From the NCBI RefSeq assembly GCF_029350975.1, contig NZ_JARKMR010000001.1, positions 868,001-932,000 of the forward strand: a DNA stretch of 64,000 bases. The letters are read 5' to 3'. Under the pieces are notes generated by a model. The model ran no database searches, was not told the DNA's origin, and saw only the letters and a program-made list of their open reading frames with translations. Below, one piece after another: positions 43,619 through 52,362 of this stretch (positions are counted from its first letter, which is position 1; the number at the start of each line of letters is the position of its first letter). Made by a program: the position numbers and the translations under genes. Source of the stretch: Maribacter zhoushanensis (GTDB lineage Bacteria; Bacteroidota; Bacteroidia; Flavobacteriales; Flavobacteriaceae).

Positions 43619-44405
43619 TGGTGAGACCAACGTAGTACCCCTCACTACCTCTTACATTGAAAACGGTATTATCTTCAAATATGAGATATTGACCTTTTAT
43701 ACCTTTCAGTTTACCTTCAAAAGTTGGTGTTTTGGTTAGGTTAAGGCTTTTTACTTTAGTTGGGTATTGCAGTACGGGAAACTGCATTTCTGTTTCTGAA
43801 TTAGAATCTAAGAAATAGGGCAGAGCCTCTTCAGGTATATACTGTTTAAGTTTATCTCGCCATTCTTGTAGATTTTCGTCTACTACTGTATTGGTAAGCA
43901 TGGTACGCCAATTTGTTTTATCGCCAACATGATCTTTTAGTGCAACTTCAGTAATTCCTGCTAAGTATCTATTGGGCACTTCTACAATTTCTATGGCTTC
44001 ATGCGCTCCTTGGTCAATCCAACGAGTAGGTATTTGTCCTTTTCTGGTAACACCTACTTTTACATTGCTAGAATTGGCTAGATAAACGATATGCGGCTGT
44101 AGTTGCACCTTTTTCTCATACGCTAAATCTCTGTCTTCTTGGTTTAAATGTGCCTTACTTAGCTCGGGTCTCATAATCCAATCTCCCGCAGATGGTATCT
44201 CAAAAAAACATGATTTGCAAAATCCTTGTCTGTAAATAGGTCGGTCATTACCGCAATTGAGACATTGATGTTTAATAAATTCTATTTTCAATGTCTTATC
44301 TAGAACTTGGTTTACATTTAAAAAGTCTGATTCAAATAACATATAATATTGAATAGGACTTCCTATTTCTGTCTGCATTTTTCTAAGTACTCCCTCGTAT
44401 TGCAT
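43611..44405 (-). CDS. DUF2797 protein with zinc ribbon and GIY-YIG-like segment
   Basis: The 264-residue protein matches DUF2797. It has a four-cysteine zinc ribbon (Cys48, Cys51, Cys63, Cys66; CLNCG and CKSC). The central segment has VYLA (107-110), KVGVTR (116-121) and Arg128, in the order and spacing of a GIY-YIG nuclease core, followed by conserved DKTNWR. Function is not established. It starts in an 79-base gap divergent from the GH3 gene, and its end overlaps the asmA-like gene. Zinc ribbon plus nuclease-like fold suggests nucleic-acid work, which is inference. Confidence 0.82.
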   Translation of the reverse strand: MQYEGVLRKMQTEIGSPIQYYMLFESDFLNVNQVLDKTLKIEFIKHQCLNCGNDRPIYRQGFCKSCFFEIPSAGDWIMRPELSKAHLNQEDRDLAYEKKVQLQPHIVYLANSSNVKVGVTRKGQIPTRWIDQGAHEAIEIVEVPNRYLAGITEVALKDHVGDKTNWRTMLTNTVVDENLQEWRDKLKQYIPEEALPYFLDSNSETEMQFPVLQYPTKVKSLNLTKTPTFEGKLKGIKGQYLIFEDNTVFNVRGSEGYYVGLTIT

Positions 44406-44469
44406 GTAAATTTGGCTTATTGAATTATCAATTTGAAAATGATAGTGAGATACGCTATTTTTAACAATA

Positions 44470-44477
44470 CAAAGATA
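44470..44477 (-). promoter_or_regulatory. Candidate -7 element for the DUF2797 gene
   Basis: On the minus strand the bases are TATCTTTG, matching TANNTTTG, about 65 bases before the DUF2797 start. No TTG lies at the proper -33 distance, so the call is tentative. Confidence 0.35.
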
Positions 44478-44484
44478 CCTATAA

Positions 44485-45999
44485 ATGCCAATTACCCTAT
44501 TTAATTCAATCGCCTCTTGGTTGCTAAAGAAACGATATCACCAGATAGAACTTTTTTTAAAATATCCTGATGAGGTTCAAGAAGAGGTTTTATTGCAGTT
44601 GCTTGAATTTGCAGAAGACACAGAGGTGGGTAGAACCTATGATTTTGAGTCTATTGAATCATATAAAGTGTTTAAGGAGCGATTGCCTATAGTATCATAT
44701 GAAGAGGTTCAGCCAATTATTGAGCGTACTAGAAGAGGTGAGCAAAATCTGTTTTGGCCTACCAAAGTAAAGTTGTTTGCCAAAAGTAGTGGTACAACAG
44801 ATGCCAAAAGTAAGTTTATACCGGTTAGTGCTGAGGCATTAGAAGATTGTCATTATAAATCAAGTAAAGATTTGTTATGTCTTTATCTGAACAATAATGA
44901 AAACTCTCAATTATTTACTGGTAAAAGTTTGCGTTTAGGAGGTAGTAAAGAACTCTATGAGGATAATGGTTCTTTGTTTGGTGATTTATCCGCTATTTTA
45001 ATTGATAACATGCCGTTGTGGGCAGAATATAGTAGCACACCTAGTAACAAGGTGTCTTTGATGAGTGAATGGGAGAGTAAGCTTATGGCGATCATTCACG
45101 AAAGTGTTCAAGAGAATGTGACCAGTTTGGCTGGTGTGCCTTCTTGGATGCTGGTTTTAATGAATAAGGTACTTGAAGAGACCGGAAAAGAAAATCTATT
45201 TCAGGTTTGGGAAAACTTAGAGGTATATTTTCACGGTGGGGTAAATTTTAATCCTTATAAAGAACAGTATAAAAAAATATTGCCCAAGAGTGATTTTAGG
45301 TATTATGAAATTTATAATGCCTCTGAAGGTTTTTTTGCTATTCAAGATCGAAATGGTGCCGATGATTTATTATTGATGTTAGATTATGGGATTTTCTATG
45401 AATTTATTCCTATGGATGTCTATGGTTCTTTTAAGGAAGAGGCTATACCTTTGTGGGAAATTGAATTAAGTAAGAATTACGCTATAATAATTACTACTAA
45501 CTCTGGCTTGTGGCGTTATAAAATAGGAGATACAATACGTTTTACTTCTAAAAGTCCTTATAGAATTAAAGTTACGGGCCGTACTAAACATCATATTAAT
45601 GTGTTTGGTGAAGAGTTAATTATTGAGAATGCCGAAGAGGCGCTGAAAATAGCTTGTGCAAAAACAGAGGCTGAAATAATAGATTATACTGCCGGACCAG
45701 TTTTTATGGTAGGTAAGGAAAAAGGAGCCCATGAGTGGATTATGGAGTTTAGAACTTTTCCAAAAGATTTTGATGCTTTTGTAGAGATATTTGACAATGC
45801 TTTAAAATCTTTAAATTCTGATTATGAAGCAAAGAGACTTAATAATATTACCTTAAATATGCCAAGAGTACATAAAGCACGTAAAAACCTTTTTTATGAT
45901 TGGTTAAAGAAGAATGACAAACTTGGTGGTCAACATAAGATTCCAAGACTTTCTAATAAGAGGGATTATCTAGAGGAACTTTTACTAATGAATAAGTAA
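44485..45999 (+). CDS. GH3 family acyl-adenylating enzyme
   Basis: The 504-residue protein belongs to the GH3 superfamily, whose plant members conjugate amino acids to jasmonate or auxin through an acyl-adenylate. Visible blocks are FAKSSGTTDAKSKFIPVS (phosphate-binding loop, near residue 105), YHGGVNFNPY-like VYFHGGVNFNPY, YNASEGFFAIQD (adenine pocket) and LWRYKIGDTIRFTSKSPYRIKVTGRTKHHINVFGEEL, the hinge read over residues 340-380. Bacterial GH3 substrates are largely unknown. It is followed by a 255-base gap before the next gene, so it is probably monocistronic. Confidence 0.9.
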   Translation: MPITLFNSIASWLLKKRYHQIELFLKYPDEVQEEVLLQLLEFAEDTEVGRTYDFESIESYKVFKERLPIVSYEEVQPIIERTRRGEQNLFWPTKVKLFAKSSGTTDAKSKFIPVSAEALEDCHYKSSKDLLCLYLNNNENSQLFTGKSLRLGGSKELYEDNGSLFGDLSAILIDNMPLWAEYSSTPSNKVSLMSEWESKLMAIIHESVQENVTSLAGVPSWMLVLMNKVLEETGKENLFQVWENLEVYFHGGVNFNPYKEQYKKILPKSDFRYYEIYNASEGFFAIQDRNGADDLLLMLDYGIFYEFIPMDVYGSFKEEAIPLWEIELSKNYAIIITTNSGLWRYKIGDTIRFTSKSPYRIKVTGRTKHHINVFGEELIIENAEEALKIACAKTEAEIIDYTAGPVFMVGKEKGAHEWIMEFRTFPKDFDAFVEIFDNALKSLNSDYEAKRLNNITLNMPRVHKARKNLFYDWLKKNDKLGGQHKIPRLSNKRDYLEELLLMNK

Positions 46000-46254
46000 T
46001 TTGCTCCATATACACTAGATTTTAACCTAATCACAACAAATTTTTATATTTTTTCAATGCTTAGCATACATTTGTCTTAATGATTGTAGCTTTTGTATTA
46101 CGTCTTTATTGTAGTCGATTTACGTTAAAGTAATGTCCGATTAAAGGGACTACGTCGATAATTTTAAACGCGTAAACAATTAAATGGGTGTAAGTGGAGT
46201 TATTATTCCAACTTGCTAGAGTAAAACTTAACCAATACTATAAATACTATTATT
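46000..46254 (+). other. Intergenic region with possible structured leader
   Basis: This 255-base gap is the longest in the window. It holds TACATTTG (46067-46074), which matches the -7 element, implying a leader of about 170 bases for the gene at 46255. Within that leader GTAGTC (46111-46116) pairs with GACTAC (46148-46153), enclosing a smaller TTAC/GTAA hairpin (46120-46133). No known riboswitch family is recognised and no ORF of note is present. Confidence 0.35.
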
Positions 46255-46812
46255 ATGGCAGAGAAATTAGTGATTGTTTCCGATATGTGGGGCGCCAAAA
46301 AAGGATTGTGGATTACTTCATACTTAGGGTATCTTCAACAATATTTTGATATTACTTTTTATGATAGTCAGCAACTTGCAAATCTAGATATATTAATACA
46401 ATCTGAAGAGAATGTACATAATGCATTTTTAGAAGGTGGTATAGATACTGCAGTATCTCATTTATTAAAGAAAGAAACTGAGCCTTGTTATTACCTAGCT
46501 TTTAGTACAGGTGCAACTATAGTTTGGGAAGCTGCCAAAAAAGGTTTGCCGGTTAAGTCTTTGTATGGTGTTTCTCCTACTAGAATCCGTAAAAAGAACG
46601 ATAGACCTAACGTACCTTTTCAATTGGTATATGGAGCTAACGATGAGTTTAGACCAAGTGAAGAATGGGCAGATAGTTTAGGTGTAGAAATGGAAGTTTT
46701 ACCTAATTATGGACATACATTATATACAGATGAGAAAATCATTCAAAAAGTATGTATGGATTTATTACAAGAAGTAACACAAATTACACCACAAGTGAAA
46801 AAAGTGGTTTGA
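46255..46812 (+). CDS. Small alpha/beta hydrolase
   Basis: The 185-residue protein has a minimal alpha/beta-hydrolase core. The nucleophile elbow is LAFSTGA (Ser84, with alanine replacing the first glycine of GxSxG). The acid is Asp130 in YGANDEF and the histidine is His154 in NYGHTLY. There is no signal peptide and no lid domain. Substrate unknown. It is preceded by the longest intergenic gap in the window and followed by a strong bidirectional terminator. Confidence 0.75.
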   Translation: MAEKLVIVSDMWGAKKGLWITSYLGYLQQYFDITFYDSQQLANLDILIQSEENVHNAFLEGGIDTAVSHLLKKETEPCYYLAFSTGATIVWEAAKKGLPVKSLYGVSPTRIRKKNDRPNVPFQLVYGANDEFRPSEEWADSLGVEMEVLPNYGHTLYTDEKIIQKVCMDLLQEVTQITPQVKKVV

Positions 46813-46834
46813 AAATAATATAATAGTAAAGTAT

Positions 46835-46868
46835 AAAAAAAGCGAAGATTTAAATCTTCGCTTTTTTT
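46835..46868. terminator. Bidirectional terminator between the hydrolase and clpX
   Basis: A perfect palindrome of two 17-base arms centred at 46851/46852 has the core AGCGAAGATTT/AAATCTTCGCT, with A and T runs outside. It serves the convergent hydrolase (+) and clpX (-) genes. Confidence 0.92.
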
Positions 46869-46892
46869 TATATTCTAAAATTAGATGTAATC

Positions 46893-48128
46893 TTATGAAA
46901 CTGCCTTTAGCTTTTTAATGGTATCGTGAGATAGCATTTCTTCTGCGTATGGTTTTGTCACTTTAAAATCGGTATCACCTGAACTTGGCATTTCAAACAT
47001 GGCATCTGTAAAGATGGCTTCACAAAGAGATCTTAAACCTCTTGCTCCAAGTTTATATTCAATTGCTTTATCAACAATATAGTCTAAAGCCTGGTCTGTA
47101 ATGCTGAATTTAATATCATCCATTGCAAACAGCTTTTCATATTGTTTGATAATTGCATTTTTAGGTTCGGTCAAGATTGCTCTTAAAGTCTTCTTGTCTA
47201 ACGGGTTCATATGTGTTAGTACAGGAAGTCTACCTATAATTTCAGGTATAAGTCCAAAATCTTTTAAATCTTTTGGGATGATGTATTGTAATAAGTTACT
47301 ATCATCTAAGAAGCTATCAGATTTAGATGCGCTATAACCTACCGCTTGCATATTCAAACGCTTTGTTATTGCACGTTCAATACCATCAAAAGCTCCACCG
47401 GCAATAAATAAGATGTTCTCTGTATTTACTTCAATGAATTTTTGATCAGGATGCTTTCTTCCTCCTTTAGGCGGAACGTTTACAGAAGTACCTTCTAACA
47501 ATTTTAAAAGTCCTTGTTGAACTCCTTCTCCAGATACATCTCTTGTAATAGAAGGGTTATCGCTCTTGCGAGCAATTTTATCGATTTCATCAATAAAAAC
47601 GATACCTCTTTCCGCTTTTTCAAGATTGTAATCTGCCGCTTGTAAAAGACGGGTTAAAATACTTTCTACATCTTCACCTACATAACCAGCTTCGGTCAAA
47701 ACAGTTGCATCAACAATAGCTAATGGTACATTAAGTAATTTTGCAATGGTCTTGGCCATTAAGGTTTTTCCTGTACCGGTTTGCCCAACCATTATAATAT
47801 TACTTTTCTGAATCTCTATATCATCTTCTTGTGAAGATGGTTGTAGTAACCTTTTGTAGTGGTTATAAACCGCAACGGACATTACCTTTTTGGTACGCTC
47901 TTGCCCTATGATGAAAGTGTCTAAAAATTCCTTTATTTCTTGAGGCTTTTTTAGAACAAGTTCAGAAGAAAGATCATTGGTCTTTGTCTGTTTTGACTCT
48001 TCGGCAACAATGCCATGAGCTTGTTCAATACAACGGTCGCATATATGTGCGTCGAGACCAGCAATCAACAAATTAGTTTCAGGCTTTTTTCTACCGCAAA
48101 ATGAACATTCTAAATTTTCCTTTGCCAT
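46893..48128 (-). CDS. clpX: ClpX, ATP-dependent unfoldase of ClpXP
   Basis: ClpX unfolds tagged substrates and feeds them to ClpP. The 411-residue protein has the N-terminal zinc-binding domain (Cys8, Cys11, Cys30, Cys33), Walker A GQTGTGKT, Walker [12 protein letters not shown], the pore-loop region, sensor 2 GARGLR and a C-terminal small domain. Length is normal. It follows clpP after 87 bases on the same strand; the gap contains an AACGAT/ATCGTT hairpin without a T run. Confidence 0.97.
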   Translation of the reverse strand: MAKENLECSFCGRKKPETNLLIAGLDAHICDRCIEQAHGIVAEESKQTKTNDLSSELVLKKPQEIKEFLDTFIIGQERTKKVMSVAVYNHYKRLLQPSSQEDDIEIQKSNIIMVGQTGTGKTLMAKTIAKLLNVPLAIVDATVLTEAGYVGEDVESILTRLLQAADYNLEKAERGIVFIDEIDKIARKSDNPSITRDVSGEGVQQGLLKLLEGTSVNVPPKGGRKHPDQKFIEVNTENILFIAGGAFDGIERAITKRLNMQAVGYSASKSDSFLDDSNLLQYIIPKDLKDFGLIPEIIGRLPVLTHMNPLDKKTLRAILTEPKNAIIKQYEKLFAMDDIKFSITDQALDYIVDKAIEYKLGARGLRSLCEAIFTDAMFEMPSSGDTDFKVTKPYAEEMLSHDTIKKLKAVS

Positions 48129-48154
48129 TATCTATCTTCTATATTCTATTCCTT

Positions 48155-48171
48155 AACGATCAAAAATCGTT
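48155..48171 (-). other. Hairpin in the clpP-clpX gap
   Basis: AACGAT-CAAAA-ATCGTT is a perfect 6-bp hairpin. No T run follows on the minus strand, so it is not a terminator. It could tune relative levels of clpP and clpX mRNA by stabilising a processed end. Confidence 0.35.
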
Positions 48172-48215
48172 TTTGGTTTAAAAATCATTAATTTATTTGA
48201 ATCAATTAGTCGGAA

Positions 48216-48896
48216 TTATTTCTTCTCCCTTACCAAAATTTCATCAATCATACCGTACTTAAGCGCTTCGTCAGCTTTCATCCAGTAGTCACGGTCACTA
48301 TCATCACGTACTTTATCAATATCTGTACCTGAGTGTTCAGCAATGATTTGGTAAAGTTCGTCTTTAAGTTTTAATATCTCTCTGGCTGTAATTTCAATAT
48401 CACTAGCTTGACCTTGTGCACCACCAAGAGGTTGGTGAATCATAACACGAGAGTGTTGTAAACCACTACGTTTACCTTTTTCACCTGCGCATAAAAGAAC
48501 AGCACCCATAGAAGCGGCCATACCTGTACAGATAGTAGCAACATCAGGAGTGATAAATTGCATGGTGTCATAAATACCTAAACCTGCATATACACTACCA
48601 CCTGGTGAGTTAATGTAAATTTGAATATCTTTTTTAGCATCAACACTTGCTAAAAACAATAATTGTGCTTGTATAATGTTGGCTACTTGGTCATTGATGC
48701 CAGTACCCATAAAAATGATGCGGTCCATCATTAAACGCGAATAAACGTCCATTGCAACGATGTTCATAGAGCGCTCTTCAATAATGTTTGGCGTCATGTT
48801 CGTTGGGTACATGCTGCTCATTATGGAATCATAATATGTGCTGCTAATGCCTTGGTCGTTTATAGCGAAATTCTTGAATTCTTTTCCGTAATCCAT
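48216..48896 (-). CDS. clpP: ClpP, ATP-dependent protease proteolytic subunit
   Basis: ClpP forms the tetradecameric protease chamber used by ClpX. The 226-residue protein has the serine nucleophile Ser129 in GMAASMGAV and His154 in VMIHQPLGGAQGQASD; the acid follows in DRDYWMKADEAL. The N-terminal extension of about 30 residues before PNIIEERSMN is slightly longer than in E. coli. It lies between tig and clpX, in the classical order, but a terminator separates it from tig. Confidence 0.97.
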   Translation of the reverse strand: MDYGKEFKNFAINDQGISSTYYDSIMSSMYPTNMTPNIIEERSMNIVAMDVYSRLMMDRIIFMGTGINDQVANIIQAQLLFLASVDAKKDIQIYINSPGGSVYAGLGIYDTMQFITPDVATICTGMAASMGAVLLCAGEKGKRSGLQHSRVMIHQPLGGAQGQASDIEITAREILKLKDELYQIIAEHSGTDIDKVRDDSDRDYWMKADEALKYGMIDEILVREKK

Positions 48897-48921
48897 AAAT
48901 TGTATGTCTATATTTTAGAGT

Positions 48922-48955
48922 AAAAAAAGGTGCCGAAAATTTCATTTCCGGCACC
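48922..48955 (-). terminator. Terminator between tig and clpP
   Basis: GGTGCCG (48929-48935) pairs with CGGCACC (48949-48955), extended by GAAA/TTTC pairing inside. On the minus strand, seven Ts follow (complement of 48922-48928). It uncouples tig from clpPX. Confidence 0.82.
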
Positions 48956-48984
48956 GTAAAGATACTTAATTTATTGTTTGGAAT

Positions 48985-50307
48985 TTATCCGTAAACTTCT
49001 TTCACGAAATTTTCATAGGTAACTTCCTTTGTCTTAAGATTCGCTTTTTCTTTGTAAAGATTCAATAACTTCTGACTCATCAATTGTTCTGATAGTCTTT
49101 TTACTTCATCTTGGTTACCAAGAACTCTAGCAGCGATAGAATCTAATTCTTCTTCTTTAGGGTCTAATTGACCAAATTGAGCCATTTGTGAACGAATAAA
49201 TCCTTTGGAGAATTCTTTCAATTCATCAAATTGAACTTGTAGGTCATTATCACGAATTATTTTACCTTCAATAAGTTGGTAGCGTAATCCTTTTTCAGAT
49301 TTAGCATATTCTTCAACAGCTTGCTCTTCAGATAATGGTTCTTCACCGGTCATTTGAATCCACTTTGTCAAGAAACCAGTAGGTAATTCAAATTTTGTAT
49401 TCTCTATGAAGTATTCAGTAACGTCGTTCAATAATTTTTGATCGGACTGTTGTTCAAATTGCTTTTCAGAATCTTCTTTGATACGTTCTTTTAACTCCTT
49501 TTCGGATTTTACACTGTCAGGGCCAAAAAGTTTGTCAAATAATTCTTGATTTAATTCAGCAGCTTCTCTTTCGTTAATTTCAGAAATAGTGAAAGTAACC
49601 TCAGTATCTAATGCTTCTGCTTTTTGCTTGTCAACACCTAAAGCACTAGATAGCATATGATCTTCATTGAAAAGACCTTTTGTTTTCAATGTAACAACAT
49701 CACCAACTTTTTTGCCTTTTAAAGCATCTAAAGCTTTTTTGCTTTTCAACTTGTCCGTCTCAAGCATTGTTTTGTTGTCTATTTCTTCTGCTTCATTAGT
49801 AAATGTACCACTTACTTCGTCGTTCTTGCTAACTACATCTTTGGTTACAAGTTTACCGTATTGCTTTTGAATACGTTCAACTTGTTCGTCAATCATTTTC
49901 TTGTCTGCAACAATTTTGTATTGAGTAATTGCTTTTTTAGTTTTTAAAGAAACTTCAAAATCAGGAGCTAAACCTAATTCAAACTCAAAAGCCAATTCAT
50001 CTTGATCCCAATCAAAATTGTCTTGTTGTTTTGGTAACGGGTTACCTAAAACGTCTAACTTTTCTTCAGTTAGGTATTTGTTAAGGTTGTCTTGCAACAA
50101 TTTATTTACTTCATCAACCAAAACGGCTTTGCCATACTGCTTTTTAATAAGACCCATTGGAACTTGGCCTTTTCTAAAACCAGGAATATTAGCTTGCTTC
50201 TTATAATCCTTTAAAATGGTGTCTACCTTATCTTGGTAATCTTCTTTTGTGATAGCAACTTTAACTACTGCATTTAAATCGTCTATCTGCTCTTTCGTAA
50301 TATTCAT
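48985..50307 (-). CDS. tig: Trigger factor
   Basis: Trigger factor is the ribosome-bound chaperone and peptidyl-prolyl isomerase that meets nascent chains. The 440-residue protein has the ribosome-binding signature region ANIPGFRKGQVPMGLIKKQYG (read near residues 37-57), a central FKBP-like domain (DEVSGTFTNE, KKVGDVVTLKT) and the helical C-terminal chaperone domain (LFDKLFGPDSVKSEKELKERI). Length is normal. It has its own promoter and terminator. Confidence 0.95.
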   Translation of the reverse strand: MNITKEQIDDLNAVVKVAITKEDYQDKVDTILKDYKKQANIPGFRKGQVPMGLIKKQYGKAVLVDEVNKLLQDNLNKYLTEEKLDVLGNPLPKQQDNFDWDQDELAFEFELGLAPDFEVSLKTKKAITQYKIVADKKMIDEQVERIQKQYGKLVTKDVVSKNDEVSGTFTNEAEEIDNKTMLETDKLKSKKALDALKGKKVGDVVTLKTKGLFNEDHMLSSALGVDKQKAEALDTEVTFTISEINEREAAELNQELFDKLFGPDSVKSEKELKERIKEDSEKQFEQQSDQKLLNDVTEYFIENTKFELPTGFLTKWIQMTGEEPLSEEQAVEEYAKSEKGLRYQLIEGKIIRDNDLQVQFDELKEFSKGFIRSQMAQFGQLDPKEEELDSIAARVLGNQDEVKRLSEQLMSQKLLNLYKEKANLKTKEVTYENFVKEVYG

Positions 50308-50342
50308 TCCTTAATATCTATTTGCATGTGTAAAATGGGATG

Positions 50343-50373
50343 CAAAAATACTACATTTTGCAAAGTCAACCAA
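50343..50373 (-). promoter_or_regulatory. tig promoter (TTG-N20-TATTTTTG)
   Basis: On the minus strand TTG (complement of 50371-50373) is followed after 20 bases by TATTTTTG (complement of 50343-50350). Both elements and spacing fit the flavobacterial consensus. Transcription would start about 28 bases before the tig ATG. Confidence 0.6.
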
Positions 50374-50407
50374 TTTTTTAAAGTATTGAATTTCAAATCA
50401 CAAGCAA

Positions 50408-50755
50408 CTATGACTTGTCATCTTTTAACAGTGTAAAAAAGATTGATTGTAAAAATGATAGCAAGAGGCTAAAAATCAATGCCCACCAAATGTTTCCTAC
50501 GGCAAATCCATCAATAAGTTTGTCTGCCAATAATATGATAATAGCATTAATGATTAGTAGAAATAGACCGAAGGTAATTACGGTAACCGGTAGCGTTAAA
50601 ATCACCAAAATTGGTTTTACCAATAAGTTCAGGATACTTAAAACAACTGCTACGATTACTGCGGTTATGAAGCTGTCTACGGAAACATTTGGTAGAACGT
50701 TGGCTAAAATGACAACAGCTACTGCGCTTAATAGAATTCTTAAAATTAGTTTCAT
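50408..50755 (-). CDS. Four-helix membrane protein of the phage-holin-like family PF04020
   Basis: The 115-residue protein has four hydrophobic helices (about 3-23, 30-50, 55-78 and 88-110) with the conserved NLLVKPILVILTLPVTVITFGLFLLIINA core, read over residues 43-71. It belongs to the family often labelled phage holin family 4 or YvlD-like. No phage genes surround it, so it is a chromosomal membrane protein of unknown role rather than a lysis gene. It follows the esterase gene after 28 bases on the same strand. Confidence 0.8.
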   Translation of the reverse strand: MKLILRILLSAVAVVILANVLPNVSVDSFITAVIVAVVLSILNLLVKPILVILTLPVTVITFGLFLLIINAIIILLADKLIDGFAVGNIWWALIFSLLLSFLQSIFFTLLKDDKS

Positions 50756-50783
50756 GGGTTATGGTTTTAAATTATAAATATGA

Positions 50784-51560
50784 TTATTCTTTATTTAAAA
50801 AATAAAGTGATTTTTCAAAGAATTGAGTGGGGTTTTCGGCATGTAGCCAATGACCGGCATTGTCAATAGTTTCAACTGTAGCTTTAGGAAAATGAAGGTG
50901 TATAGCATCAAGGTCATTTTGGGTAACATATTCAGATTTGTCGCCTTTAAGAAATAGGGTATGACCATCAAAACTATCAGTACTGTTGATATTGTCGCCA
51001 ATTTCTTCCATTTTATTGCTCAGTACCTCTAAATTAAATTTAAAGCATAATTTTTTGTCTTCATTTCTCTGAAGGTTTTTTAATAGAAATTGCCGAATAC
51101 CCGGATTAGAAAGATGCTTTTTTAATTGTTCATCAGCATCTTTTCTGGATTTTAAATTGGTAGTATCTACAGCGTTTAACCCATTTATGATTTCTTGATG
51201 ATGTGGCGGATAGTATTTTGGGGCAATGTCTGCTACAATTAATTTATTAACTCGTTCTGGGTAGGTGCATGCAAATTGCATGGCGGTTTTACCACCCATT
51301 GAATGACCTATTAAAGCGGTATCTTCTATGTCATGAGCGGCTAGATACTTTAGAAAATCATCTGCAAGTATATCATAATTGAAATCTGGCGAATGAAAAC
51401 TTTTGCCATGATTTCTTTGGTCAATTAAGTGAACGCGGAATCCGTTTTCTGCATACAATGTGCCCAACGTTTTCCAATTATCCAGCATCCCTAAAAAACC
51501 GTGTAAAATACACAATGGCTTACCTTCTCCTAAAATTACCGAATGTAATATTTGTTTCAT
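50784..51560 (-). CDS. Alpha/beta hydrolase (YbfF-like esterase)
   Basis: The 258-residue protein has a complete alpha/beta-hydrolase fold: oxyanion segment [19 protein letters not shown], nucleophile Ser87 in [22 protein letters not shown] with the acid region, and the histidine in [11 protein letters not shown]. These features match YbfF-type acyl-CoA or short-chain esterases. The natural substrate is not known. Its ATG overlaps the pdxJ stop by 4 bases, so the two are translationally coupled. Confidence 0.88.
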   Translation of the reverse strand: MKQILHSVILGEGKPLCILHGFLGMLDNWKTLGTLYAENGFRVHLIDQRNHGKSFHSPDFNYDILADDFLKYLAAHDIEDTALIGHSMGGKTAMQFACTYPERVNKLIVADIAPKYYPPHHQEIINGLNAVDTTNLKSRKDADEQLKKHLSNPGIRQFLLKNLQRNEDKKLCFKFNLEVLSNKMEEIGDNINSTDSFDGHTLFLKGDKSEYVTQNDLDAIHLHFPKATVETIDNAGHWLHAENPTQFFEKSLYFLNKE

Positions 51561-52270
51561 TTTAATCTATGTAAATACATGTTTACTACATTATCAAAGC
51601 CTAAGTATAATGCTTCACTTATAAGCGCATGGCCAATAGATACTTCTAGTAAGTTAGGAATATTTTTAGCGAAATATTCAATGTTATCTAAACTTAGGTC
51701 ATGACCGGCATTAATACCTATGCCTAATTCGTTTGCACGTTTAGCGGTCTCAATGAATGGTTTTATAGCTACTTCTTTATTTTTCTCGTAGTCGGTAGCG
51801 TAACTTTCTGTGTATAATTCTATCCTATCAGTACCTATAGCTTTTGCGCCGTCTATCATTTTTGGATCAGGGTCGACAAAGATTGAAGTGCGAATACCGG
51901 CAGCCTTAAAGGTATTAATGACATCGGTTAAAATATCTTTATTTGAAATTGTATCCCAACCGGCGTTAGAGGTAATGGCATCTACAGAATCTGGTACAAG
52001 TGTTACTTGTTCTGGTTTCACTTCTAGAACCAATTCAATAAATTTTGGAACCGGATTGCCTTCAATATTAAATTCTGTAGTTACCGTATTTTTTAAATCT
52101 CTGGCGTCTTGGTATCTAATATGACGTTCGTCTGGTCTAGGATGAATTGTGATTCCTTGTGCTCCAAAAGCTTCTAAGTCTTTAGCAACCTTAAGTAAAT
52201 CTGGAACATTGCCACCGCGGGCATTTCTAATAGTTGCAATTTTGTTTACGTTAACGCTAAGTTTTGTCAT
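51557..52270 (-). CDS. pdxJ: Pyridoxine 5'-phosphate synthase PdxJ
   Basis: PdxJ condenses 1-deoxyxylulose 5-phosphate with 3-amino-2-oxopropyl phosphate to pyridoxine 5'-phosphate in the DXP-dependent vitamin B6 pathway. The 237-residue TIM barrel has [49 protein letters not shown] and the closing [11 protein letters not shown] and [12 protein letters not shown] blocks. Length is typical. It is divergent from the CBS-domain gene and coupled to a downstream esterase. Confidence 0.96.
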   Translation of the reverse strand: MTKLSVNVNKIATIRNARGGNVPDLLKVAKDLEAFGAQGITIHPRPDERHIRYQDARDLKNTVTTEFNIEGNPVPKFIELVLEVKPEQVTLVPDSVDAITSNAGWDTISNKDILTDVINTFKAAGIRTSIFVDPDPKMIDGAKAIGTDRIELYTESYATDYEKNKEVAIKPFIETAKRANELGIGINAGHDLSLDNIEYFAKNIPNLLEVSIGHALISEALYLGFDNVVNMYLHRLK

Positions 52271-52297
52271 TATGTCTTATTTACCTTTTAAGAGCAT

Positions 52298-52305
52298 CAA
52301 AAATA
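52298..52305 (-). promoter_or_regulatory. Candidate -7 element for pdxJ
   Basis: On the minus strand the bases are TATTTTTG, matching TANNTTTG, 27 bases before the pdxJ ATG. No matching -33 TTG is seen. Confidence 0.35.
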
Positions 52306-52362
52306 CAAATAAGGCACGCCTTTTGATATTATTAATTGTTATTTTGCGTTATATAAAGGTCT

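Noticed and set aside
50408..50755. Phage holin label as evidence of prophage
   Set aside because: The four-helix family is common in non-phage chromosomes and no phage structural, integrase or lysis gene is nearby.
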